From assembly GCA_977006965.1 (NCBI GenBank), contig OZ345355.1, forward strand, positions 1,116,001 to 1,180,000: 64,000 nucleotides of DNA, given 5' to 3'. Of this stretch, positions 52,110 through 63,729 are shown in pieces. Below the pieces are notes generated by a model. It had not been told where the DNA came from and ran no database searches. It saw nothing but the letters and a program-made list of their open reading frames with translations. Numbering within the stretch: the stretch's first letter is position 1; the number at the start of each line of letters is the position of its first letter. Both the position numbers and the translations under genes were made by a program. The DNA comes from Phymatolithon calcareum. Taxonomy: Eukaryota; Rhodophyta; Florideophyceae; Hapalidiales.

Positions 52110-55100
52110 ATGGACAACTCCCAGGGAACGCTGAAGGTCGAAAAGTTAAATGAGACCAATTTCCATGCTTGGAAACAGAAAATTCAGCTAGTACTATCAT
52201 TCCGCGAACTCGACGAGTTCATACAGGACGATCCACCGGCACGAGATTCCGATGATTTCAAGCTCTGGCGTCGTAATGACAATAAAGAAAAGGCTATCAT
52301 CGGTCTCTCGCTTTCAGACGAACATCTCGAGCATGTGCAGGATGTCGAAACGGCCGAAGAAATGTGGACGTCGATTCTCCATATCTTCGAACGACACACT
52401 CTTTTGAACAAACTGGCTGCTAGACGGAAGTTCTACACTGCCACTATGCTCGAGGACGAGAAAATACTGCCCTATACGAACCGCATTCGCCAACTCGCAT
52501 CCACCCTCAAGGCAATGGGTGTCGATATTGACGATAAAGAAATGGCCATGGCTGTATTGAACGGACTTCCCGAACGCTACGACAGCTTGATAAGTGCACT
52601 TGATGCTCTCGGCAATGAAGACGAATCATTCTCACTTGAATTCGTGAAGAGTCGACTACTCCAGGAAGAGCAACGCATGTCAATGCGTGTCGAAGCATCA
52701 ACCGTCAAAGCTGAGACTGCTGCACTTTTCACTGCCAGACGCGATGGAGAACGAATTCATGACTACTGTGAACATTGTCATCGATCTGGACATAAAAGTG
52801 TGAAATGTTGGACCAAGTTTCCACACCTTGCTCCTGAAGGATACAAAAATCGGAATGGAAAGCAAACGAAACCAGCTGCATTCCTGACCGATGAATCGGA
52901 ACATGTTCGAGTTATGTCCGATTCCGACTTTGTATGCCTGATGGTCAAGGTGCGCGATTCTGATATTTCCGAGAAGTCAAAGTCCTGGATCATTGACTCT
53001 GGTAGTACATCGCATATGACTTTCGATCGTTCAATCTTCTGCTTATACACCAAAATGTCTTCAACCGTCGAAATGGGAACCAAAGCACAGGCCACAATCG
53101 CTGGAAAAGGTGATGTCATCATTACGCTTAACGTGAACGGCAAATCGTTAAAGCGAAAGCTCAAGGACGTTATGCACATACCCGACTTCGGATACTCTCT
53201 ATTGTCCGACTTCGGATACTCTCTATTGTCTGTCTCAAAAATGGATGAGTACGGATATGGTATAACGTTCAAGAACAGCCGTTGCTATGTTAAAGCTCAT
53301 CATGACACTATCGCAACAGGTACTCTACGCAAAAGTCTCTACTCTCTAGACCTTGCAGATGGAAATAAACTTAACGAAGTTTCCTGTTTCGCGAGCCTAC
53401 AGCTCTGGCATGAACGACTTGCGCATGTTGACCACACTGGAATTACCGGAATGGTAAACCATGGGGTGGTGAAAGGTGTAAAGATTGCTCCCAACTCACA
53501 GTCCACACATCCATGTAATGGTTGTCTTGCCGGCAAAGGTCATCGTGCTCCGATTCCAAAGTCCAGTAGTTCTCGCTCCACAGCTGTTCTCGATCTCGTA
53601 CATTCAGACGTTCTTGGTCCTATCGACATTCCGTCCCTTGGAGGATCACAGTACTTCATCACATTCATCGATGATCACTCCAAGTGGACCACGGTATTCA
53701 CCATGCGAAAGAAATCGGAGAGCTTTCAGAGTTTTCGGAAGTTTCACAAGTACGCTGAAACCCATACAAGTAGAAAGCTTAAGCACTTGAACATACAGGA
53801 CTTCTCGAAAGCACCAAAGCTCAAAGCAATTAGGACCGACAATGGAGGCGAGTACCTTTCAAACGAGTTCAAGGCATATCTTGCGGAACACGGCATCCAT
53901 CAACAGCTCACAGTCGCTTACACCCCACAGCAAAATGGGGTGGCTGAACGCATGAACCGTACACTTCTCAACTTAGTGCGCTCGATGCTCCATCACAGAG
54001 GCATCGAGAAGAAGTTCTGGCCTGAAGCGTTGGCAACTGCTGTGTATGTGCGCAACCGAGTTACGTCACGAGGAATTCCTTCGAACACGACCCCTCAGCA
54101 CATATGGATGGGTGCCCCTCCAGATTTGGGACACTTGCGCGTATTTGGCGCCAAGTGTTGGTACGTGATTCCGAAGAAGAAAGTGAAGAAACTCGACAGT
54201 CGTACTCGTGAGGCTGTTATGCTGGGATACTCGTTGGCATCAAAAGGGTATAAGCTGTGGGATGCGGACTTGCGGAAAGTGATTGTGTCAAGGGACGTGA
54301 CGTTCAATGAATCAGATTGCGAATTCGATGAGACCGAAACCAATGTATTACTTGAAACTCCTCAAATCAAACTGAGTGATGATACGGTTGAAGGTAAGGC
54401 CATTTCGGATGTAGATGATAAGAGCATCGAGAAGGACATTGACGAAGGTGAGCAAGCAGATGGTGGAGAACAACCTATATCTCCATCTGGTTCTGACGAA
54501 ACATCTCCGATGATCGCCAAACCCATTCTGCGTAGGTCAGCTCGGGTCTCAAAACCACCCACTGACTTCTGGAACGCTCCCCCGCATACTGCTATGCTGG
54601 CCTTCGAGTCCGTCAACCTTGCATCTGAAACCGGTTTGTCTTCTCATCAAGTGCCTCAGACCTTCAAGGAAGCGACTTCAATTAAAAATGTCGACTTCTG
54701 GTCTCCAGGCATTGAGAATGAACACTCGTCACTAACCCGCAACAACACTTGGAAGTTGGTCACTCGCAAGCCTGGCATGAACGTTCTACCGTGCAAGTAT
54801 GTCTTCAAGGTCAAGGATACAGGCCCTAAAGTCCGCATTGTTGCGAAAGGGTTCCGACAGGTGCATGAGGTGGACTACGGTGAAACGTATGCCCCAGTCG
54901 TAAAGTTCACCTCGATTCGTATCCTACTTGCAACGGTTGCTGTCCATGATTTTGAACTCTACCAAATGGATGTTGTTACGGCTTTCTTGCATGGTGACCT
55001 TGACGAAGACATCTACATGGATGTTCCGTCTGGATTTCGTGATCCCAAGCGTCCTGACCTTGTTTGCAAGCTCTTGAAGGCACTATACGGCCTGAAGCAA

Positions 55101-56201
55101 GCACCGCGACAGTGGCATGCCAGAATCGACAAGTTCCTCATCGACGAGCTCGGCTTCTCAAGTAGTCCCAATGATCCTTGTCTTTATGCCCGGCATAAGT
55201 CAAGCAGCATCATGATCATCGCGCTATATGTGGATGACTTGGTGATTGCCGGAAACGATACTTCTGCTATTTCGTGGATCAAGGGGGAGCTGAACAAGCG
55301 GTTCGAGATGAAGGACCTTGGAGAAGCTAGTGTTTGTCTTGGACTTGAAATTCGCCGAGATCGCACACTTCGAACTCTTCACCTCTCGCAGTCGGTCTAC
55401 GCTCAGTTAGTCTTGGAACGTTTCGGGATGGAGAACTCGAAACCAGCACCAACCCCTATGGAGTCAAGCAACAAGAACACCGGAACCGAAGAAGTCGACA
55501 TCACCCAGCTCGTCGATGAACAAGTTCCATACCGTCCAGCCATCGGAAGTCTCATGTACTTGATGGTTGGTACACGCCCAGACATCTCGGACTCGGTCGG
55601 AAAGCTGTCTTCGTTCTGCGAAAAGCCTCTGAAACGTCACTGGATGGGCGTAAAGCGTGTTCTACGATACATTGCGTGTACTCGAGATCACGGAATTTTG
55701 TTCGGTGGAAGTGGGAGGTTGGTTCCAATCGGTTACACGGATGCGGATTGGTCGGGATGTGTTGAGACAAGACGGTTCACGAGTGGCTATGTGTTCCTTC
55801 TTGCAGGGGGAGCCATAAGCTGGCGTTCAAAGAAGCAAACCATCGTCGCCGCTTCAACATGAGAAGCGGAATACATCGCTTCGTGTGCCGCCGCCAAGGA
55901 ATCTGTCTGGTTGTCAAGACTCATTGTCGATGTTCAAGGTCTCGAGAAGCCATCCGCCATGACTCTGTACACTGGCAGTCAAAGTGCGATCGCGACCGGG
56001 CGAAACGCGGCCATCACTCAGAGGAACAAGCACATAGACATCCAATATCACTATGTTCGTGATGTGGTTGCCACGGGCAAGATATATATCAAGTATTGTA
56101 GTACTGAGTTGATGATTGCGGATGCACTCACCAAGCCACTCGATCGTGTCAAGACGGCCAAATTCGCACATGACATGGGTATATGCGCGAGGAAGTCGTA
56201 G
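52110..56201 (+). pseudogene. Copia-3 gag-pol polyprotein with one internal stop
   Basis: Starting at MDNSQGTLKVEKLN (the start shared by other copies), the frame runs 1,250 codons to a TGA at 55860 replacing Cys of AASTCEAEY, then continues in frame to 56201. In order it has the gag domain, zinc knuckle CEHCHRSGHKSVKC, protease IDSGSTSHMTF, integrase (WHERLAHVDHTG, CNGCLAGKG, HSDVLGP, RTDNGGEY, NGVAERMN), RT (QMDVVTAFLHGDLDEDIYMD, LYVDDLVIAGND) and RNase H. Oddities: FGYSLLSD is duplicated by a 24-base tandem repeat near 53188-53235, and an RNase H acidic site is changed (LYTGSQSA where copia-2 has LYTDNQSA). Element proteins are probably non-functional for RNase H. Confidence 0.9.
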
Positions 56202-56222
56202 TGTCCCTCGATCAAAGGGGAG

Positions 56223-56612
56223 TGTTGGCAGTGTGATTGCTTGGAGCTCTAGTCGCAAACACACTTCAATATCAAGGTATGATCTCGGTACACATGTACA
56301 CGTGTCAAGTCGAAAGTCAAAGTGTTTCAGAACTTTGAATCAAGAAGATTGGCAGTGACACGTGTCAAAGTATGATAAGAGTATGATAATCATACTCCCC
56401 TCACTCATTAGATGATTCTTGATTTTTTCATGTTACACGTGTCATATGATAGTATGACAAATTTGTTTAGGGTTAGTGTGTCTCCGTCGTCAGTAAGGGT
56501 TTTCCAAGTGAATAAACCAAGGAACTCATTCTCACCTAACTCCACTTCTCCTTCATCAATCTTCACCAACCAAACTTTTTCCTTCACCTCATCTTATCCC
56601 TAACCTCCAACA
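56223..56612 (+). repeat. Copia LTR-3 (3' LTR of copia-3), 390 bp
   Basis: It has TGTTGGCAGTGTGATTGC start and ACCTCCAACA end. Compared with LTR-2 it lacks about 50 bases including the TATATA box. The right flank is copia-4 linker sequence, with no duplication matching the left flank of LTR-1. Confidence 0.85.
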
Positions 56613-56691
56613 ATATGGCGATCATCGGTGTAGTTACTTCAGATGCCGGTGGTGCTGTTGGTTGTTCTGCATCGTCCGCCTGCTGCCCTTC

Positions 56692-57263
56692 TTAGTTAGT
56701 CACGTCGAGGTTCTTGTTGTTTTCCTCCGAAGTGTCCTTAGCTTCAACCGTATCCTCGCATGCTTGGACGACTCCGTCGTCAGGAATGTCAGTGGATACA
56801 TCCGTTTTTGCCTCACCTAATCCGCAATCCGATTCGCCGAACGTCACATCCCTTGACACAATCACCTTCTTGGAGCTTAGATCCAACAGCTTATATCCTT
56901 TGGACGAAGTCGAATATCCCAGCATAATGGCTTCACGAGTTCGAGAGTCGAGTTTCTTAACCTTCTTTTTCGGAATCACGTACCAACACTTTATGCCAAT
57001 ACACGTTAGTGTCCCAAGTCTGGAGCGGCACCCATCCATATGTGATGGGGGGTCGTGTTCGAAGGTAGTCCTCGTGACGTAACTCGATTGCGAACATACA
57101 CAGCAGTAGCAAGTGCTTCAGCCCAGAACATCTTCTCGATGCCTCTGTGGTGAAGCATCGAGCGCACAAAGTTGAGAAGTGTGCGGTTCATGCGCTCAGC
57201 CACCCCATTCTGTTGTGGAGTATATGCTACTGTGAGTTGCTGATGTATACCGTGTTGTGCCAA
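56692..57263 (-). pseudogene. Copia-4 integrase C-terminal part
   Basis: Two frames (57263-57006, then 57039-56692) encode YTPQQNGVAERMNRTLLN, VRNRVTSRGLPSN, then after a one-base deletion near 57000 KCWYVIPKKKVKKLDSRTRE and the acidic linker. The last frame ends at the shared linker TAA (VTN stop). Confidence 0.82.
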
Positions 57264-57290
57264 ATATGCCTTGAACTCGTTGGAAAGGTA

Positions 57291-59072
57291 CTAGCCTATG
57301 TTATCGGTCCTAATAGCCTTGAGCTTTGGTGCAGTCGAGAAGTCCTGAACGTTCAAATGTTTAAGCTTTCTACCAGTATGGGCTTCAGCATACTTGTGGA
57401 ACTTTCGAAAACACTCAAAGCTCTCCGACTTCCGTCGCATGGTGTATACCGTGGTCCATTTGGAGTGATCATCGATGAATGTGATGAAGTATCGAGAGCC
57501 TCCAAGTGATGGAATGTCGATAGGACCTAAGACGTCGGAATGTACGAGGTTGAGGACAGCTTCAGAACGAGCACTACTAGACTTTGGGATAGGAGCGCGA
57601 TGACCTTTGCCGGCGAGACAGCCTTTGCATGGATGTTCTGAGATTGGATTGGGAGCTAGGTTCACACCTTTGACCACCCCATGACGTACCATATCAGAGA
57701 TACCAGAGGGATGGACATGAGCGAGACGTTCATGCCAAAGCTGGAGGCTAGCAAGACCGGAAACTTCAGTAACTTTATTGCCATCTGCCAGGTCGAGTGA
57801 GTAGAGACTCTTGCGAAGTGTTCCTGTAGCAACCGTGTCATCATGAGCTTTAACATAGCAACGACTGTTCTTGAACGTAATCCCATATCCATACTCATCC
57901 ATTTTGGATACCGATAGTAAAGAGTATCCAAAGTCCGGTATGTGCATAACATCCCTGAGTTTGCATTTCGACGGCTTCCCATTCACATTGATCGTAATAA
58001 TGGCATCACCCTTTCCAGCGATTGTGGCCTTAGCTTTCGGTCCCATTTCAACAGTAGACGACAGTTCGGTGTACGTGCAGAAGAGTGAACGGTCAAACGT
58101 CATGTGGGATGTGCTTCCAGAGTCAATGATCCAGGACTTGGAGTTCTCGGAAATGTCGGAATTGCGCACCTTGGCCATCAAGCATACAAAGTCGGAATCA
58201 GACATGACACGAACAGGTTCCGACTCATCAGTCAGAAATGCAGATTGTTTTGTTTGCATTTCATTCCGACGTTTGTATCCTTCCGGAGCAAGGTGAGGGA
58301 ATTTGGTCCCACACTTAACACTCTTATGACCGGATCGATGACAATGGTCGCAGTGATCACGAATGCGTTCTCCATCACGTGTGGCTGTGAACAGTGCGGC
58401 AGTCTCAGATTTCACGGTTGATGCTTCGACTCTCATCGACATACGCTGCTCCTCTTGCAAAAGTCTGCTCTTCACAAACTCGAGCGAGAATGACTCATCC
58501 TCGTTGCCAAGAGCATCGAGTGCACTGATTAAGCTATCGTACCGTTCCGGAAGTCCGTTAAGCACAGCCATCGCCATTTCTTTGTCGTCGATATCAACAC
58601 CCATTGACTTGAGGGTGGATGCGAGCTGGCGAATACGGTTCGTATAAGAAAGTATTTTCTCGTCCTCGAGCATTGTGGCGGTATAGAACTTGCGGCGAGC
58701 GGCCAGTTTGTTCAGTAGTGTATGTCGTTCAAAGATATTCAGAATCGACTGCCACATTTCCTTGGCCGTATTCACATCTTGCACATGCTCGAGATGTTCA
58801 TCCGAGAGAGAAAGTCCGATCATAGCCTTTGCCTTGTTGTCACTTCGACGCCAGAGAGTGAAATCGTCCGAGTCCCGTGCTGGTGGATCGTCCTCAATGT
58901 GTTCATCAAGTTCGCGCAATGATAGTAGTAGCTGAATTTTCTGTTTCCAAGCATGGAAATTGGTCTCATTGAGTTTCTCGACCTTCAGCGTTCCTTGTGA
59001 GTTGTCAATTTTAGGGAGCGTGGGTCTTATATTCTTGTCGAAAATCCGTTCGGGGAGTCCAATGCGAGTCAA
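57291..59072 (-). pseudogene. Copia-4 gag, protease, integrase N-terminal part
   Basis: The conserved gag start Met is Ile here (KIDNSQGTLK, ATG to ATT near 59010), so only an in-frame upstream ATG at 59072 remains. Gag, a zinc knuckle CDHCHRSGHKSVKC, protease IDSGSTSHMTF and the first two integrase acidic residues follow. The frame ends at a stop just after RTDN, where others read RTDNGGEY. Confidence 0.87.
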
Positions 59073-59518
59073 CGGAAGTTAACTATCAAGGCAATCTGTC
59101 CCGTATAAGAAATTCCTTCGAGTCAATGTGACCCGGACCTTGATCGGGGGATGGCTCAATGGCCGTATACCTCTTGTGGCGTTTTGGTACACCTGAACCT
59201 GCAGCCGGCAACATGCACTGCAAGACGTTTTGTGGTATCCTGAAACGGGCCTAGTAAGAATCAAAGATTTTTAACAAGGATACGCAACAGGAAAACCCTT
59301 GTGTTGTTTCGGTACACCTGAACCTGCAGCCGGCAACCCGCACTGCAAGACGCTTAATGAACCCCTAAAGTTGACCGAGCAAGAATCAACGATTCTTGAC
59401 AAGAATGCGCAAGCAGGAAGATCAGACAGAGACAGATCGGGGGCGAAGGAGAACCCCGGAGATGATGACGATGATGATGAAACGCGGTGGTTGATGTACG
59501 CTGACTGGGACCATAACC

Positions 59519-59962
59519 TGTTGGAGAAGGTTCGGCAATTGATGAGGAGAAAGAAAAAGTTTGGTTGAAGCAAAATGGTTCAGTAGAAACTGAGATAGGT
59601 GAGAATGAGTTCCTTGGTTTATTGAGTTGGCGGACCTCAGGTCAAGACTATATAGACCTGAAAACTCAATCAACTTGATCAAAAAACCCTAATTGACAAC
59701 GGAGACACTCTAACCCTAAACAAATTTGTCATAATATCATATGACACGTGTAACATAAAAAATGAAGTATCATCCATTGAGTGAGGGGAGTATGATTATC
59801 ATAATCTTATCATACTTTGACACGTGTTACTGCCAATCTTCTTGATTCAAAGTTCTGAGACACTTTGACTTTCGAGTTGACACGTTCACACGTGTACCGA
59901 GATCATACCTTGATATTGAAGTGTGTTTGCGACTACAGCTCCAAGCAATCACACTTCCAACA
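59519..59962 (-). repeat. Copia LTR-4 (5' LTR of copia-4), 444 bp
   Basis: Minus orientation with TGTTGGAGAAGG and CACTTCCAACA ends. On its right it abuts copia-5 RT sequence at the codons for DEDIFM, so copia-4 is inserted in copia-5. Confidence 0.86.
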
Positions 59963-60473
59963 CCATGAAGATGTCTTCGTCAAGGTAACCATGCAAGAAC
60001 GCTGTCACAATATCCATTTGGTGGAGTTCCAGATCATGGACAGCAACCGTTGCAAGTAGGATACGAATCGTGGTGAATTTCACGACTGGGGCATACGTTT
60101 CACCGTAGTCCACCCCATGCACCTGTCGGAACCCTTTTGCCACAATTCGAACTTTTGAACCTGTATTCTTAACCTTGAAAACATACTTGCACGGTAGGAC
60201 GTTCATGTCGGAGCTGCGCGGAACCAGTTTCCAGGTATTGTTATGGACGAGTGAAGAATGTTCTTTCTCAATGGCCTTTGACCAGAAGTCGATATTATGA
60301 TTTGAAGTCGCTTCCTTAAAGATTTGAGGTATTTGATGAGAAGACAAACCGGATTCCGATGCGAGAATGACAGATTCGAAGGCAAGCATTGCAGTGTGCG
60401 GGGGAGCTCTCCAGAAGTCAGTGGGTGGTTTTGAGACCCGAGCTGACCTGCGCAGAATGGGTTTGGCGATCAT
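59963..60473 (-). pseudogene. Copia-5 reverse transcriptase N-terminal part
   Basis: It encodes RRSARVSKPPTDFW, CKYVFKVKNTGSKVRIVAKG, YGETYAPVVKFTTIRILLAT and QMDIVTAFLHGYLDEDIFM, then runs into LTR-4. The YVDD box is therefore absent. Gly-Asp-Leu of other copies is Gly-Tyr-Leu. Confidence 0.85.
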
Positions 60474-60547
60474 CGGTGTAGTTACTTCAGATGCCGGTGG
60501 TGCTGTTGGTTGTTCTGCATCGTCCGCCTGCTGCCGTTCTTAGTTAG

Positions 60548-61276
60548 TCACATCGAGGTTCTTGTTGTTTTCCTCCGAAGTGTCCTTAGCTTCAACCGTA
60601 TCTTCGCATGCTTGGAGAGGTTCGGATCCCTGGACGAAGTCGAATATTCCATCATAATGGCCTCACGAGTACGACAGTCGAGTTTCTTTACCTTCTTTTT
60701 CGGAATCACGTACCAACACTTTATGCCAAACACACGTAAGTGTCCCAATTCTGGAGCAGCACCGATCCATATGTGATGGGGGGTCGTGCTCAAAGGTAGT
60801 CCTCGTGACGTTACTCGATTGCGAATATATACAGCAGTAGCAAGTGCTTCAGCCCAGAACATCTTCTCGATGCCTCTGTGGTGAAGCATCGAGCGCACCA
60901 AGTTGAGAAGGGTGCGGTTCATGCGTTCAGCCACCCCATTTTGTTGTGGGGTGTGTGATACTGTGAGTTGCTGCTGTATAGCGTGTTGTGCCAAATATTC
61001 CTTGAACTCGTTGGAAAGGTACTCGCCTCCGTTATCTGTCCGAATAGCCTTGAGCTTTGGTGAAGGCGAAAAATCCTGTACATTCAAATGTTTAAGCTTT
61101 CTACCTGTATGGGTTTCAGCGTACTTGTGGAACTTTCGAAAACACTCAAAGCTCTCTGACTTCTTTCGCATCGTGAACACTGTGGTCCACTTGGAGTGAT
61201 CATCAATGAACGTGATGAAGTATTGGTAGCCTCCAAGTGACGGAATGTCGATAGGACCTAAGACGTCAGAATGCAC
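60548..61276 (-). pseudogene. Copia-5 integrase
   Basis: HSDVLGPIDIPSLGGYQYF, AIRTDNGGEYLSNEFKEYLA and QQNGVAERMNRTLLN give an intact D-D-E set. The C-terminal ICPKKK-type region is kept (YVIPKKKVKKLDCRTRE). A deletion near 60630 fuses the linker in another frame, and the shared TAA is at 60541. Confidence 0.84.
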
Positions 61277-62739
61277 GAGGTCGAGGACGGCTTTAGAATG
61301 AGTACTACTGGACTTTGGAATAGGAGCGCGATGACTTTGCCGGCAAGACAGCCACTACATGGATGTTTTGAAATTGGACTGGGAGCTATATTTACACCTT
61401 TGACCACCCCATGACGTACCATATCAGAGATACCAGATGGGTGGACATGAGCGAGACGTTCATGCCCAAGTTGAATGCTAGCAAGACAGGAAACTTCGTT
61501 AACTTTATTGTCATCTGCAAGATCGAGTGAGTAGAGATTCTTGCGAAGTGTACCTGTAGCAATTGTATCATCATGAGCTTTAACATAGCAGCGACTGTTC
61601 TTGAACGTGATTCCATATCCATTCTCATCCATTTTAGATACCGATAGTAAAGAGTATCCAAAGTCTGGAATGTGCATGACATCCTTCAGTTTGCATTTGG
61701 ACGGCTTCCAATTGACATTGATTGTGATGATAGCATCACCTTTTCCTGCGATTGTGGCCTGAGCTTTCGTTCCCATCTCCACAGTTGACGTCATTTCGGT
61801 GTAGGAGCAGAAAATTGAACGGTCAAATGTCATATGCGATGTACTTCCAGAGTCGATGATCCACGAGTTTGACTTTTCGCGAATGTCGGCCCTGCGCACA
61901 TTGGCCATCAGACATACAAAGTCGGAATCGGACATCACGCGAATGGGTTTCGACTCATCGGTCAGAAATGCAGATGGTTTGGTCTGTTTTTCATTTCGAC
62001 GTTTGTATCCGTCTGGAGCAAGATGCGGGAACTTGGTCCAGCACTTAACGCTCTTATGTCTGGATCGATGACAATGGTCGCAGAAGTCACGAATACGTTC
62101 TCCATCACGTCTGGAAGCGAACAGTGCGGCAGTCTCAGCTTTCACGGTTGATGCTTCGACTGTCATAGACATGCGTTGCTCTTCTTGCAAAAGTCTACTC
62201 TTTACGAATTCAAGAGAGAATGACTCATCTTCATTGCCGAGAGCATCGAGTGCACTGATTAAGCTATCGAAGCGTTCCGGAAGTCCGTTGAGCACGGACA
62301 TTACCATTTCTTTATCGTCGATGTCGACACCCATTGACTTGAGGGTGGATGCGAGCTGCCGAATACGGTTCGTATAGGGCAGTATTTTCTCGTCTTCGAG
62401 CATAGTAGCTGTAAAAAATTTGCGACGAGCAGCCAATTTGTTGAGAAGGGTATGACGTTCGAAGATGTTTAGAATCGCCTGCCACATTTCCTTAGCTGTT
62501 TTCGCATCTCGAACATGTTCGAGATGTTCGTCGGACAGTGATAGGCCGATAATAGCTTTCGCTTTGTTATCGTTACGACGCCATATCTTGAAATCGTCCG
62601 ATTCCCGTGCCGGTGGATCGTGCTCAATGTATTCATCGAGTTCGCGGAAAGATAGAACTAACTGAATTTTCTGTTTCCAAGTATGGAAATTGGTCTCATT
62701 GAGTTTCTCGACCTTCAGCGTTCCTTGCGAGTTGTCCAT
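61258..62739 (-). pseudogene. Copia-5 gag, protease, integrase N-terminus
   Basis: It starts at the conserved MDNSQGTLKVEKLN. The zinc knuckle CDHCHRSRHKSVKC, protease IDSGSTSHMTF and integrase LGHERLAHVHPSG and CSGCLAGK follow. A one-base deletion near 61336 shifts the frame into the next piece. Its sequence is closest to copia-2 (for example HRSRHKS and NVRRADI). Confidence 0.87.
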
Positions 62740-62889
62740 TTTGGGGACTGTCGGTCTTATATTCTTGTCGAAAATCCGTTCGGGGAATCCACTGCGTGTA
62801 AACCGAAGTTAACTATCAAGGCAATCTATCCCGTATAAGAAATTCCTTCAAGTCAATGCGACCCGGACATTGATCGGGGCATGGCTTGA

Positions 62890-63230
62890 TGGCCGTATAC
62901 TTCTTGTGTCGTTTTAGTACACCTGAACCTGCAGCCGGCAACATGCACTGCAAGACGTTTTGTGGTATCCTGAAACGGGCCTAGTAAGAATCAAAGATTT
63001 TTAACAAGGATACGCAACAGGAAAACCCTTGTGGTGTTTTGGTACACCGGAACCTGCAGCCGGCAACGCGCACGGCAAGACGCTTAGTGATCCCCTGAAG
63101 CGGGCCCCGTAAGGATCAGAGATACTTAACGAGGATACGCGAGCAGGAGAATCAGACACAAGAATCTTCTGAAGCGGGCCGAGCGAGAAACAACGATTCG
63201 TGACAAGGATTCGCAAGCAGAGAGATCAGA
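62890..63230 (-). repeat. Copia-5 leader tandem repeats
   Basis: Two and a half units of the ~125 base leader repeat: GGTACACCTGAACCTGCAGC, CGGCAACATGCACTGCAAGA and GAATCAAAGATTTTTAACAA recur with variants. Confidence 0.75.
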
Positions 63231-63284
63231 CAGAGACAGATCGGGGGCGAAGGAGAACACGGGAGATGATGACGATGATTATGA

Positions 63285-63729
63285 TGTTGGAGAAGGTTAG
63301 GTAAGTGATGGGGAGAAAGAAAAAGTTTGATTGAAAGAAAATGGTTGCGTAGAAGCTGAGATAGGTGAGAATGAGTTCCTTGGTTTACTGACTTGGCGGA
63401 CCTCAGGTCAAGACTATATAGACCTCAGATCTCAATCAACTTGATCAAGAAACCCTAATTGACGACGGAGACACTCTAACCCTAAACAAATTTGTCATAA
63501 TATCATATGCCACGTGTAACATGAAAAAATGAGGAATTATCTAGTCAGTGAGGAAACTATGATTATCATACTCTTATCATACTTTGAAACGTGTCACTGG
63601 TAATCTGCTTGATTCAAAGTTCTGGGTCACTTTGACTTTCGAATTGATGCGTGTACACGTGTACCGAGATCATACCTTGATATTGAAGTGTGGTGCCGAC
63701 TAAAGCTCCATGCAATCACACTTCCAACA
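63285..63729 (-). repeat. Copia LTR-5 (5' LTR of copia-5), 445 bp
   Basis: Minus orientation, TGTTGGAGAAGG and CACTTCCAACA ends. The right flank is gag sequence of another copia copy. Confidence 0.85.

Larger units (their letters stand above)
51543..56222 (+). mobile_element. Copia-3 internal region, most complete copia copy
   Basis: It is bounded by LTR-2 and LTR-3 and contains a leader with tandem repeats, one gag-pol frame with a single stop, and a polypurine tract before 56223. Confidence 0.88.
56613..59518 (-). mobile_element. Copia-4, gag to integrase, cut by LTR-3
   Basis: A minus-strand copy whose 5' LTR is at 59519-59962. It runs through leader, gag, protease and integrase and breaks at the integrase-RT linker (TTPMIA) where LTR-3 begins. 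The primer site at 59505-59518 has one mismatch. Confidence 0.85.
59963..63284 (-). mobile_element. Copia-5, gag to RT N-terminus, cut by copia-4
   Basis: A minus-strand copy with its 5' LTR at 63285-63729 and leader repeats. The coding pieces run from the gag ATG at 62739 to the RT at 59963. It lacks a visible primer site next to the LTR (deleted). Confidence 0.86.
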
